From assembly GCA_003353945.1 (NCBI GenBank), contig PIVM01000043.1, positions 1-35,457 on the forward strand: a stretch of DNA of 35,457 nt, written 5' to 3'. The notes beneath the pieces were generated by a model. The model searched no databases and was not told where the DNA came from. It saw only the letters and a list, made by a program, of their open reading frames with translations. The translations under genes and the position numbers were made by a program. The first letter of the stretch is position 1. Each line of letters starts with the position of its first letter. Below are positions 1 to 7,555 of the stretch, piece by piece. This DNA is from Gammaproteobacteria bacterium. Lineage in GTDB: Bacteria > Pseudomonadota > Gammaproteobacteria > Pseudomonadales > PIVM01.

Positions 1-98
1 GTTTATATATCATCTAGATGCTTGGAAACAAAAACCCTACAAGGCTTCATTATAAGCTCTATTTATAGCGCTTTGAATTGCCAATTACGAGGGAAGAA

Positions 99-2471
99 TC
101 AATGAGACGCTGCACTAGTTTCCCACTTGATATCTTTGCCCTGCAGCGTGAACGTTCCGCCTTTGTTCTCTTTCCTGTTCTCAAATTCTGCGCCGTTGAC
201 AGCAAGTAAGATATTGGGGTAAAGATTTTCTTTAATGATAATCTTGGCATCAACGGTTTCCTTGAAAGCGGATTTCATCGATTCCTGCCTTTCTGTGATT
301 TTTTTATTTTCTTCGGTAAGGAGAATAATATTGTTTTTCATCAGCTTGGCTTTTTCGACCTTGCCAGGGGGCAACGCTGAGTGTTCGTGTGCTTCAGCCA
401 GTTGAGTGAGTACATTGCTGATTTGTTCGATCTGCTTCTGATTCTTGTTACGTTCTTCAGACAAAAAATCGTATTCCTGCTTGAGCTTTGCTGAATAACC
501 GACACTGACAAATGTTTTTATGGCTGCTTCCGAGCCCAGTGCTTTTGCAATTACTGTCTCTTTGGCGTGGCAGTAACCGCCAATGATGCGCCCCTTTCCT
601 CCATTTTGCCCCAGTAAAATCTGGGAATCGGATTCTGCTTCACAGTGGCTGATGTATTCTTTGATCGCAATAACACCGATAGCCTTTATCGTTGAATAGC
701 TAACGTACTGCGCGGTGATGGTGCCACCTGACTCGATGTGAGTTTCTATCATCGAGTGATCTTCATGACTGCTGCTCTCTCCACCGCCACCACCACCACC
801 ACCGATGATGCCGCCGCCGACCGTGATATCATTACCAGTCTTCACTTTCGCTCGTGTGATGATCCCCTTCACTATGACACTACCGGTGACATCGACCTCA
901 ATGCCTGATGCGATATCGCCGGTGACCAGCAAGGAGCCATCAAATTCGATATTGCCTGTTACAACGTTTACGTTGGTGACTTTCAATGTCTTATCAATGC
1001 GCACACCATTGGGTTTAATTAAGGGATGACCCTTGGATTTGGCGATAAGCAGATTGCTGTCTTTTGGATCAAGGGTGGCCCCGTCCATATCGTCCATAAA
1101 ATCAATTTCGTTACCGGCTGAGGCGGGTACCACTTCACCCCTAACGTTACAACCAGCAGTGCCAGCTGTGGCCGGTGTTCGCCGCATCAGTGGGGCACCG
1201 ATCTCTACCAGGGTGAAATCCTGAATATCATGCAGGTCGACTATTCCTTTCTTATCAGCTTTGGGTGCATGATAGATTACTTCCTCAACAAGAGGGGTAA
1301 ATTTGCTGTCCTCGCCGTCATGTGGTGGTTTGCCTTTGGCAAGTAGGAGATTTTCAACGCTGGGCTGTTTAAGTGTTTTCTTTAAAGTTTCTTTTTCACA
1401 TAATTTGATTTTGATCCCGTTATCGATAACCGCTTGTTTCAAAGCCATTTTATCTAAGGATTTTCCACCGTAGGCACGAATTGTGCTGATAGTGGCAGAC
1501 ATTTCGTCGTCTGATATTTCTATGGTTATGGCGGCATCACGTCGTTCAGCAATAGCAAAGCTGCCCCGTTGCTTTTTATTGATTTGGTCGAGCAGTTTGG
1601 TCAGGGTGTCTTTTTCAAACCAGAACTTGTCATAATGGTTGTCTGTAATCAGTGTCTGTAATGATTCCAGAGTGATGTCCTGCTTTTCGTCCGTTGCAGA
1701 CAGCACGGCATTCAGGCGATTGCTATGTTCATCAAACGCAAGCTTAACTTCTGTAAATTCGGGTTTTTCTCCGATCGGGAAGGAGCCCTTTTCCTTGCGG
1801 GTTATGCGGTTTAGCAAGTCCGGCAGAATTGTGGGTTTGCTCAGGTAATCTTCATAATGATTCTCACGAATCATTTCTTGCAGGGTGTTTAGTGTTATTT
1901 GGGGATTATCTTCACAGGAGGTTAGCGCTGCGTAAAGGGTGCGTGTTTCTTCGTGGTAAACCAATTCGACTTGGATAAATATGGGCTTCTCGCCAATCTT
2001 GAAACTACCCTGTTCCTTGTTTTCAACCCGTTTGAGGAGATCCTGCAGAGTGGCTCCTGTAACCTGACAGGAGTCAAAACCGTTTGCTGTGATCATCTCC
2101 TGCAAGGATGCCCAACTGACACAGGGGTCATTATCTGTTGCGCTAAGGACAGCATCCAGTCGCCTAGTTGCTTCGTCATAAACCAACTTAATGGCTGTGT
2201 ATTCCGGTTTTTCCGCCAGCTTCATCGTACCTGTTTCGCCACGCTGGACTTTGCGGAGCAGCTCTTCCAACACCCGGGGTTCTATTTTGAAAGATACATA
2301 ACCATTATCTGCAATCATTCGGTTGAGAGACTCCCAATTAACTTGAGGGTCATGCTCTACCTTGCTTAAGACGGCCGATAACATTTTGCTTTTCTGATCA
2401 TAATCGAAACTCACCGCAGTGAATGACTGGGGTGAGTTTTGATCAGGTTGGCTGTTGTTGCCGTCTTCCAT
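99..2471 (-). CDS. FapA/DUF342 family protein with tandem N-terminal repeats
   Basis: The 790-residue protein belongs to the FapA (flagellar assembly protein A, DUF342) family, cytoplasmic proteins with a central right-handed beta-helix. Seen: four repeats with an exact 74-residue period start at residues 19, 93, 167 and 241. Each has the pattern hydrophobic strand, 'YDE..RLDAVLS', 'SLQ.MI..N', 'LL.R..' and ends in GSF.IGEKP. From about residue 315 a diverged fifth copy forms the canonical FapA N-terminal domain. A Gly/Val/Ile-rich beta-helix follows (about 430-650), interrupted by a run of eight glycines. A charged coiled coil lies at about 660-740. The start has an upstream AAGAG-like site. 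No flagellar genes are adjacent, so the flagellar name is only a family label; in other bacteria the family is linked to polar signalling or surface functions. The antisense frames here are shadows. Confidence 0.85.
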   Translation of the reverse strand: MEDGNNSQPDQNSPQSFTAVSFDYDQKSKMLSAVLSKVEHDPQVNWESLNRMIADNGYVSFKIEPRVLEELLRKVQRGETGTMKLAEKPEYTAIKLVYDEATRRLDAVLSATDNDPCVSWASLQEMITANGFDSCQVTGATLQDLLKRVENKEQGSFKIGEKPIFIQVELVYHEETRTLYAALTSCEDNPQITLNTLQEMIRENHYEDYLSKPTILPDLLNRITRKEKGSFPIGEKPEFTEVKLAFDEHSNRLNAVLSATDEKQDITLESLQTLITDNHYDKFWFEKDTLTKLLDQINKKQRGSFAIAERRDAAITIEISDDEMSATISTIRAYGGKSLDKMALKQAVIDNGIKIKLCEKETLKKTLKQPSVENLLLAKGKPPHDGEDSKFTPLVEEVIYHAPKADKKGIVDLHDIQDFTLVEIGAPLMRRTPATAGTAGCNVRGEVVPASAGNEIDFMDDMDGATLDPKDSNLLIAKSKGHPLIKPNGVRIDKTLKVTNVNVVTGNIEFDGSLLVTGDIASGIEVDVTGSVIVKGIITRAKVKTGNDITVGGGIIGGGGGGGGESSSHEDHSMIETHIESGGTITAQYVSYSTIKAIGVIAIKEYISHCEAESDSQILLGQNGGKGRIIGGYCHAKETVIAKALGSEAAIKTFVSVGYSAKLKQEYDFLSEERNKNQKQIEQISNVLTQLAEAHEHSALPPGKVEKAKLMKNNIILLTEENKKITERQESMKSAFKETVDAKIIIKENLYPNILLAVNGAEFENRKENKGGTFTLQGKDIKWETSAASH
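780..818. repeat. CCACCG/CCA microsatellite encoding a glycine run
   Basis: A short run of CCACCG and CCA triplets followed by gatgatgccgccgcc encodes GGGIIGGGGGGGG on the minus strand inside the FapA-like gene. The units are three bases, so slippage would change glycine number without breaking the frame. Confidence 0.6.
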
Positions 2472-2777
2472 TTGAAATTATCTCTTCAACAAATCGTAAT
2501 AAAATGATGCTATTACATTATATTCTATACAATTTTCTAGAATCTGCACGGTAGTGTTCGCAAAGACTGTGTCGGGAATGGATGAAGGATTAAATTTCTG
2601 TCGGTACTATCGGCAAAATGGGGTGCTGGATAACTGTGTTTTTATCCAGGGTTATCTATTAGGCAATAGCGGAATTGACAGGTTCTTGCGTATTAATGGG
2701 CGTAAACGTTGTGCTGAGTTGGAAATAAGGATGGGGCCGAGGCATTTCGATAATCAGCCTCGGCTTTGCTGTCCGTT
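2472..2777. other. intergenic region between the FapA-like and FKBP genes
   Basis: About 306 bases lie between two minus-strand genes. The part next to the FapA-like start is very AT-rich and contains a TATAAT on the minus strand near 2517 without a convincing -35 box. The part next to the FKBP stop carries the hairpin listed separately. A 75-codon plus-strand frame starting at a GTG shows no recognisable protein features and was not called. Confidence 0.5.
2736..2764 (-). terminator. candidate terminator after the FKBP gene
   Basis: GCCGAGGC and GCCTCGGC form a perfect 8-bp stem around a 13-base loop, 13 bases beyond the FKBP stop codon. On the minus strand the stem is followed by CCCATCCTTATTTCC, which is only moderately T-rich. 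It is therefore a plausible but not ideal intrinsic terminator. Confidence 0.45.
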
Positions 2778-3407
2778 TTAAATAATATCAATCAACTGAA
2801 TTTCAAAGACCAGGGCTGAGTTACCTGGAATAACCGGTGGTGATCCTTCGTCGCCATAGGCCATGTGGGCAGGTATGGTGACACGCCATTTGGAACCTTT
2901 AGACATCATCTGGAGGATTTCAGTCCAGCCTGGTATGACCTGGCTAACGCCAAATTCGGCCGGTTCATTGCGTTCAACAGAGCTGTCAAAAACATCCCCA
3001 TCAATAAAAGTACCGTGATAGTGTGTCCGCACGGTGGCGTCAGCACCAGGTTTTTCGCCCTCACCAGCTTCCAGAATCTCATACTGTAGTCCAGATTGGG
3101 TGACGGTTACACCATCGCGTTTGGCATTTTCTTCCATATACCGCATGCCTAGCTCAAGGCACTGTTTCGCAGTTTCAGAGGTTGCTGCCTGAATTTGAGA
3201 TTGGACATTGGCATAGGCGTCGTTAAGTTCCTTTTCACTCAATACCGGTTTGCCGCCCTGAAAAATATGGGTCATGCCAGCGATAGCGGCTTCAAGATTC
3301 ATTCCATCAAAAAAATTGTGTTTCAATTGCTGGCCAAATTGCAGGCCAAAACCATAGCTGACTTTCAATTCATCGTTATCAAGGGATAACTCATTTTCTG
3401 TTGACAT
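2778..3407 (-). CDS. fklB: FKBP-type peptidyl-prolyl cis-trans isomerase (FklB-like)
   Basis: The product (209 residues from the chosen start) catalyses cis-trans isomerisation of peptidyl-prolyl bonds in protein folding. Seen: an N-terminal helical FKBP_N dimerisation region with 'SYGFGLQFGQQL' (about 16-27), a long linker helix, and a C-terminal FKBP domain with 'VRTHYHGTFIDGDVFDSS', 'VIPGWTEIL' and 'IPAHMAYGDEG'. No signal peptide follows the chosen start, so a cytoplasmic FklB/FKBP22-type protein is more likely than a secreted Mip/FkpA type. The frame is open upstream to 3533, but the 42 extra residues look non-coding. The ATG at 3407 has GGAA about eight bases before it, and family homology begins there. 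It is divergent from the flavoprotein gene at 3567. Confidence 0.85.
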   Translation of the reverse strand: MSTENELSLDNDELKVSYGFGLQFGQQLKHNFFDGMNLEAAIAGMTHIFQGGKPVLSEKELNDAYANVQSQIQAATSETAKQCLELGMRYMEENAKRDGVTVTQSGLQYEILEAGEGEKPGADATVRTHYHGTFIDGDVFDSSVERNEPAEFGVSQVIPGWTEILQMMSKGSKWRVTIPAHMAYGDEGSPPVIPGNSALVFEIQLIDII

Positions 3408-3566
3408 AGCGTATTCCAGATGTTGTTGGCAAATAAAACGCGGCATCATAAGGTATCTGGCGCGATATTGAAATGGTTTACGATTGATCGATATTGGAAA
3501 GGCGTGGTATAGAATAAACAATTTCACAGACATTAAGAATCAATCCATCAAAACAAGAGAGATAAC

Positions 3567-4694
3567 ATGCAAACACCTATCTGCAAACAATTAGGTATCG
3601 AGTATCCCATTTTCGCCTTTACTCACTGCCGTGATGTTGTTGTTGAAGTGAGCAAGGCCGGTGGTTTGGGTGTGCTGGGTGCGGTTGGTTTTACGCCGGA
3701 ACAGCTAAAGGTCGAATTGGACTGGGTTGATGAGCATGTTGGAGATAGGCCTTATGCGGTGGATATTGTTATTCCGCAGAAATACGAGGGTATCGGTGAA
3801 ATGGATCCGGCCAAATTGCAGGCGCAGATTGACGCGGCGATTCCTGAGGAGCACAAGCAGTTTGTCGAGCAACTGTTGCGTGAACACGGGGTGCCGGAAT
3901 TGCCGGAAGAAGAGCGAGGTGCTCAGCTGTTGGGTTGGACGGAAGCAACTGCCACACCGTTGCTGGAAGAGGCCTTGAAACGCCCAAAAGTCAGAATGAT
4001 TGCCAATGCCCTGGGTACGCCGCCGAAAGATCTTATCGATCGTATTCATGAAAGCGGTCGCCTGGTCGGCGCTTTATGTGGCCGGGTCAAGCAGGCGCTA
4101 CGACATAAAGAAGCCGGTATTGACGTGATAATTGCCCAGGGATCTGAGGCCGGTGGCCATACTGGGGAAGTGGGTAGCATGGTGTTATGGCCGCAGATTA
4201 TTGAAGCGGTAGCACCTACGCCTGTACTGGCGGCTGGAGGCATTGGTAGCGGGCGTCAGATTGCGGCAGCACTGGCTATGGGGGCGCAAGGCGCCTGGAT
4301 GGGATCTGCCTGGCTGGCGGTGGAAGAGGCCATGGCGGAGCAGGCGGAGAAACAACGCTACCTGGAAGCATCCTGCGAGGATACCGTGCGCTCTAGAGCC
4401 TGGACCGGGAAAACAGCCCGTTATTTGCGAAATGACTGGACTGATGCATGGGGCGCGGAGGATACGCCTGATCCGTTGGGTATGCCCTTACAAGGGTTGC
4501 TAACCAACGAAGCTTTGCGTCGCACACATCGATACGCCACGGTGGCAGATACTGGAAAAGTTGGTTTTTACCCGGTAGGCCAGGTAGTGGGAATGATTAA
4601 TGAGGAGCGCTCGTGCCGGCAAATGGTTTTCGAATTATTAAGTGGCTACGTTGATGCTGTAGAGCGTTTAAACGGTTTGATGCCCCAAAGCTAA
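3567..4694 (+). CDS. NAD(P)H-dependent flavin oxidoreductase / nitronate monooxygenase family
   Basis: This 375-residue FMN enzyme has the TIM-barrel of the nitronate monooxygenase (2-nitropropane dioxygenase) family. Seen: the N-terminal 'QLGIEYPIFAFTHCRDVVVEVSKAGGLGVLG' type opening, 'IIAQGSEAGGHTGEVG' (about 190-205) with the conserved phosphate/active-site His, and 'PVLAAGGIGSGRQIAAALAMGAQGAWMGSAW' (about 219-249) forming the FMN phosphate site. Known members oxidise alkyl nitronates or act as NADH:quinone or enoyl reductases, and the sequence does not decide between these. AGAGAG lies a few bases before the ATG. The gene is monocistronic and convergent with the cysteine-synthase-like gene, with a long palindrome between the two stop codons. 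Confidence 0.8.
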   Translation: MQTPICKQLGIEYPIFAFTHCRDVVVEVSKAGGLGVLGAVGFTPEQLKVELDWVDEHVGDRPYAVDIVIPQKYEGIGEMDPAKLQAQIDAAIPEEHKQFVEQLLREHGVPELPEEERGAQLLGWTEATATPLLEEALKRPKVRMIANALGTPPKDLIDRIHESGRLVGALCGRVKQALRHKEAGIDVIIAQGSEAGGHTGEVGSMVLWPQIIEAVAPTPVLAAGGIGSGRQIAAALAMGAQGAWMGSAWLAVEEAMAEQAEKQRYLEASCEDTVRSRAWTGKTARYLRNDWTDAWGAEDTPDPLGMPLQGLLTNEALRRTHRYATVADTGKVGFYPVGQVVGMINEERSCRQMVFELLSGYVDAVERLNGLMPQS

Positions 4695-4713
4695 AATAGC
4701 GCGCGGTTCAATG

Positions 4714-4800
4714 CCATTAACTTAAGCCATCTGTAGGGTGTCAATAAGCGCAGCGCTTATTGACACCCTACGGGTACTTGAATTTCTCTTAAGTTAATGG
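4714..4800. repeat. nested palindrome (REP/MITE-like) between convergent genes
   Basis: Outer arms of 13 bases (4714-4726 CCATTAACTTAAG; 4788-4800) are perfect inverted repeats. Inside them, 19-base arms (4733-4751 GTAGGGTGTCAATAAGCGC; 4753-4771) are perfect inverted repeats around a single A. Such GTAGGGTG-type stems resemble dispersed REP or miniature elements known in many Proteobacteria (inference). The element may also end transcription from both sides, but there is no T-run directly after the stem. No target-site duplication was seen. Confidence 0.75.
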
Positions 4801-4824
4801 TTGTGATGTGCTCCTTTTACGAGC

Positions 4825-5829
4825 TTAACCAACTATCCAATCAGGGGTGGGCAGATTTTTCCGGCGCAGAAATGCCGGATTATAAATCTTGCTTTGATAA
4901 CGATTACCGTAATCGCACAGGACGGTAACAATGGTATGGCCTGGGCCAAGTTCCTGTGCCAGTTTGGCGGCACCAGCTACGTTTACACCGGTGGAGCCAC
5001 CCAGGCACAGACCCTCGTGTTTGAGCAGATCAAACAAATAGGGCATCGCTTGCGCGTCAGGGATATTGTAGGCCAGATCAATGTCTGCACCCTTCAGGTT
5101 GCCGGTAATATGGCTGATGCCAATGCCTTCGGTGATGGAGTTGCCCTCTAGTTTCAGTTCGCCATGCATATAGTGATTGTACAAGGCAGAGCCGTCGGGG
5201 TCGGCAATGCCAATGGTGATATCGGGATTCCTTTCCTTCAATGCCCGACTGACCCCGGCGACAGTGCCACCAGTGCCTACGGAGCAGATAAAACCATCCA
5301 CCTTGCCTTCGGTCTGTTGCCAGATTTCTACTCCAGTAGTGGCGCAGTGAATATCACGGTTGGCCGTATTATCAAATTGCCGAGCCCAGAAAGCGCCGTT
5401 TTCTTCTTTTTCATTCAGCTTTTCCGCTAAGCGCTGGGCGGTGTGTACGTAGTGATCGGGGTCGTCAAAGGTGGTGCCTGCCACTAGCTGCAGGTCGGCA
5501 CCGTATAAATCAAGGGTTTCGATTTTTTCTCTGCTCTGGGTCTGGGGCATGACAACTACACTTTTATAGCCCAGAGCGTTGGCGATAACGGTGATGCCGA
5601 TACCGGTATTACCGGCAGTGCCTTCAACAATAGTGCCGCCGGGGCGCAATTCACCGCTGGCTTCAGCTGCTCGAATAATGCCCAGTGCCGTGCGATCTTT
5701 TACTGAGCCGCCTGGGTTAAGAAATTCTGCTTTGCCGTAGATATTGCAGCCCGTCTGTTCCGATACCTGACGCAGGTATATCAGGGGGGTATTGCCAATC
5801 ATGTCGGTCAGGTCTTTACAGGTTTTCAT
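4825..5829 (-). CDS. cysteine synthase-like PLP-dependent enzyme
   Basis: A 334-residue fold-type II PLP enzyme of the cysteine synthase / cystathionine beta-synthase family, which makes cysteine or a related thioether from O-acetylserine or serine. Seen: 'IGNTPLIYL' (11-19), the Schiff-base lysine K44 in 'GGSVKDR', the substrate loop 'EGTAGNTG' (69-76), the PLP phosphate loop 'GTGGT' (185-189) and the C-terminal 'GGSTGVN' serine that contacts the pyridine nitrogen. The loop is TAGNTG rather than TSGNTG, which sets it apart from classical CysK. With a slightly longer C-terminus this fits the broader 'cysteine synthase family' group. The start ATG at 5829 fits the family N-terminus. The substrate cannot be fixed from sequence. 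Confidence 0.8.
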   Translation of the reverse strand: MKTCKDLTDMIGNTPLIYLRQVSEQTGCNIYGKAEFLNPGGSVKDRTALGIIRAAEASGELRPGGTIVEGTAGNTGIGITVIANALGYKSVVVMPQTQSREKIETLDLYGADLQLVAGTTFDDPDHYVHTAQRLAEKLNEKEENGAFWARQFDNTANRDIHCATTGVEIWQQTEGKVDGFICSVGTGGTVAGVSRALKERNPDITIGIADPDGSALYNHYMHGELKLEGNSITEGIGISHITGNLKGADIDLAYNIPDAQAMPYLFDLLKHEGLCLGGSTGVNVAGAAKLAQELGPGHTIVTVLCDYGNRYQSKIYNPAFLRRKNLPTPDWIVG

Positions 5830-5927
5830 TTTATTGCCTTGTGAAAAAGTCGCGGATACAAGCTGGAATATTAACGTTCGTTGGCACGGGTTTCAAATGG
5901 CGTGGCAACTCTTTTGCCAGAACACCC

Positions 5928-5956
5928 CTTAACAAGCTGTTAAGTCAAGATTTGAC
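5928..5956. promoter_or_regulatory. tandem inverted repeats (candidate operator)
   Basis: CTTAACA-AGC-TGTTAAG (5928-5944) is a perfect inverted repeat with a 3-base spacer. GTCAA-GAT-TTGAC (5944-5956) follows immediately and shares its first base. They lie between the divergent cysteine-synthase-like gene and the FAD oxidase gene, about 100 bp from the former. The size and symmetry fit a dimeric repressor site; the regulator is unknown. Confidence 0.4.
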
Positions 5957-5987
5957 TACAGTTGCCGCCGAGATGAACAATTGGAAA

Positions 5988-6029
5988 TAGCCCTAATTCG
6001 GGCTAGGTTTCAAAGTTGTACGATCGTAC
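5988..6029. promoter_or_regulatory. hairpin and 12-bp palindrome upstream of the FAD oxidase
   Basis: TAGCCC-TAATTC-GGGCTA (5988-6005) is a 6-bp inverted repeat. GTACGATCGTAC (6018-6029) is a perfect 12-bp palindrome about 75 bp before the FAD oxidase start, where an operator would overlap a promoter. The assignment as a regulatory site is inferred from symmetry and position only. Confidence 0.4.
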
Positions 6030-6103
6030 TGTTGTAGTCTAGAATGAAGCTCATACCCGTTTTCTGTTGTTCCCTAATTCGCCTCTCTGATTGCATTTGA
6101 TTC

Positions 6104-7513
6104 ATGAATATCAATAAGCTGAAATTAAATCGCAGGGCAATTCTGAAAGCTGCTGCGACTGCGTCTCTATCCACCGTGGTTCCTGTTTATGCAGGAGCTG
6201 ATGATAAAGCGCCTGGAAAAAAAGACAAATTACAGGAGCTGCAGGCTGCGCCCTGGAGTAATTGGTCGGGCAATCAGAGCTGTCAACCTCATAGAAGGCT
6301 AATGCCGAGTGATGAAAATCAACTGGTTGACATTATCAAAGAAACAACGGGGTCAATGCGCTTTGTCGGTGCAGGCCATAGTTTCAGTTCCTTGGTGCCA
6401 ACCCGTGATACGCTTGTATCACTGGCTATGTTTCAGGGCGTGCAGCATATTGATAAAAAAAACAAGCAGGTGGATATTAAAGCAGGTTCACGTTTGGCCA
6501 CTATTGGGCAGCCTCTTTGGGATGAGGGTTTAGCCTTGCTGAATATGCCAGATATCAATATGCAGGAATTGGCGGGTGCAGTGGCGACGTCAACGCATGG
6601 TACCGGCATAAGCCTGGGATCAATGTCGGATGATGTTGTCAGTCTTCGTATGATTGATGCCAGTGGTAAGGTGTTAGATTGCAGCGCGGATAAAAACAGC
6701 GAATTATTTGCTGCAGGGCGAACTGCTTTTGGAGCATTGGGGCCACTGACTAATGTGCGCCTTCAAGTCCGTGACGCGTATAAGCTGAAAGAGCATAGCT
6801 GGATGATGCCGTTGGAAGAAGGTTTGGAGCGTGCCGAAGAGTTGCGTGACAATAATCGGCATTTTGAAATGTACGCTTTGCCACATGGTGATTACATATT
6901 GGGTATTACACTGAATGAAACGACTGAGGCGGATAGAGAAGACAAAAGCCAAGGCAGTGCCTACGAAGCGTTTCGAACCTTATCTAAGGTAGTCAATTTT
7001 CTGCCCTTTATGAGAAGTTTCATTGTGAATAGTGGGGCGCGGACTGTTGAGGAGGAATTTCGTGTTGGTCGGAGCTATGAAATATTTGGCAATGTGCGGG
7101 ATATTTTGTTTAATGAAATGGAATACTCGGTACCAGCTGAATACGGTGTGCGTTGTCTGAAAGAGATTTTGGAGACCATCAAAAAACAAAATGTTGATGT
7201 GGTGTTTCCACTTGAGTATCGCTATGTAAAAGCAGATGATATTTGGCTTAGCCCTTTTTATCAGCGTGACAGTTGTTCTATCAGTTGTCATAATTTTCAC
7301 GATGAAGATTACAAGCAGTATTTTTCTGTGATCGAACCCATATTTTGGAAATACGATGGCCGACCCCATTGGGGGAAAATCAATACATTGGGCAAACGGC
7401 AGTTTGCGGGGATGTATCCACACTGGAATGATTTTTTGCGTTTACGCAAAGAAATTGACCCACAAGGAAAGTTTCTTAATTCCTATCTCAAAACACTGTT
7501 TGATGTGGCGTAA
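6104..7513 (+). CDS. Tat-exported FAD-linked oxidase, aldonolactone/alditol oxidase family
   Basis: A 469-residue flavoprotein of the VAO/PCMH superfamily (D-arabinono-1,4-lactone oxidase / alditol oxidase type), which oxidises sugar lactones or polyols and passes electrons to oxygen or another acceptor. Seen: a twin-arginine signal 'NRRAILKAAATASLS' (9-23); the FAD domain with 'VGAGHSFSSL' (88-97), where H92 matches the residue that binds FAD covalently in this family; 'STHGTG' in the second FAD loop; and a C-terminal ALO domain ending with 'HWGK' (about 422) and 'DPQGKFLN'. Export by Tat means the cofactor is inserted in the cytoplasm and the enzyme works in the periplasm. The next gene, also Tat-targeted, starts 42 bp downstream, so the two are probably co-transcribed and share a pathway. 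The substrate is unknown. Confidence 0.82.
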   Translation: MNINKLKLNRRAILKAAATASLSTVVPVYAGADDKAPGKKDKLQELQAAPWSNWSGNQSCQPHRRLMPSDENQLVDIIKETTGSMRFVGAGHSFSSLVPTRDTLVSLAMFQGVQHIDKKNKQVDIKAGSRLATIGQPLWDEGLALLNMPDINMQELAGAVATSTHGTGISLGSMSDDVVSLRMIDASGKVLDCSADKNSELFAAGRTAFGALGPLTNVRLQVRDAYKLKEHSWMMPLEEGLERAEELRDNNRHFEMYALPHGDYILGITLNETTEADREDKSQGSAYEAFRTLSKVVNFLPFMRSFIVNSGARTVEEEFRVGRSYEIFGNVRDILFNEMEYSVPAEYGVRCLKEILETIKKQNVDVVFPLEYRYVKADDIWLSPFYQRDSCSISCHNFHDEDYKQYFSVIEPIFWKYDGRPHWGKINTLGKRQFAGMYPHWNDFLRLRKEIDPQGKFLNSYLKTLFDVA

Positions 7514-7555
7514 ACACAGGCATCAATACAGACATTAATACAATAGGTCGAGGTA

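Noticed and set aside
1-98. Left edge of the window
   Set aside because: AT-rich sequence with stops in all frames and only a short antisense frame running out of the FapA-like gene; no supported feature.
1953-2369. 138-codon plus-strand ORF opposite the FapA-like repeats
   Set aside because: It mirrors the repeated sense sequence, and no ribosome-binding site or family features were seen.
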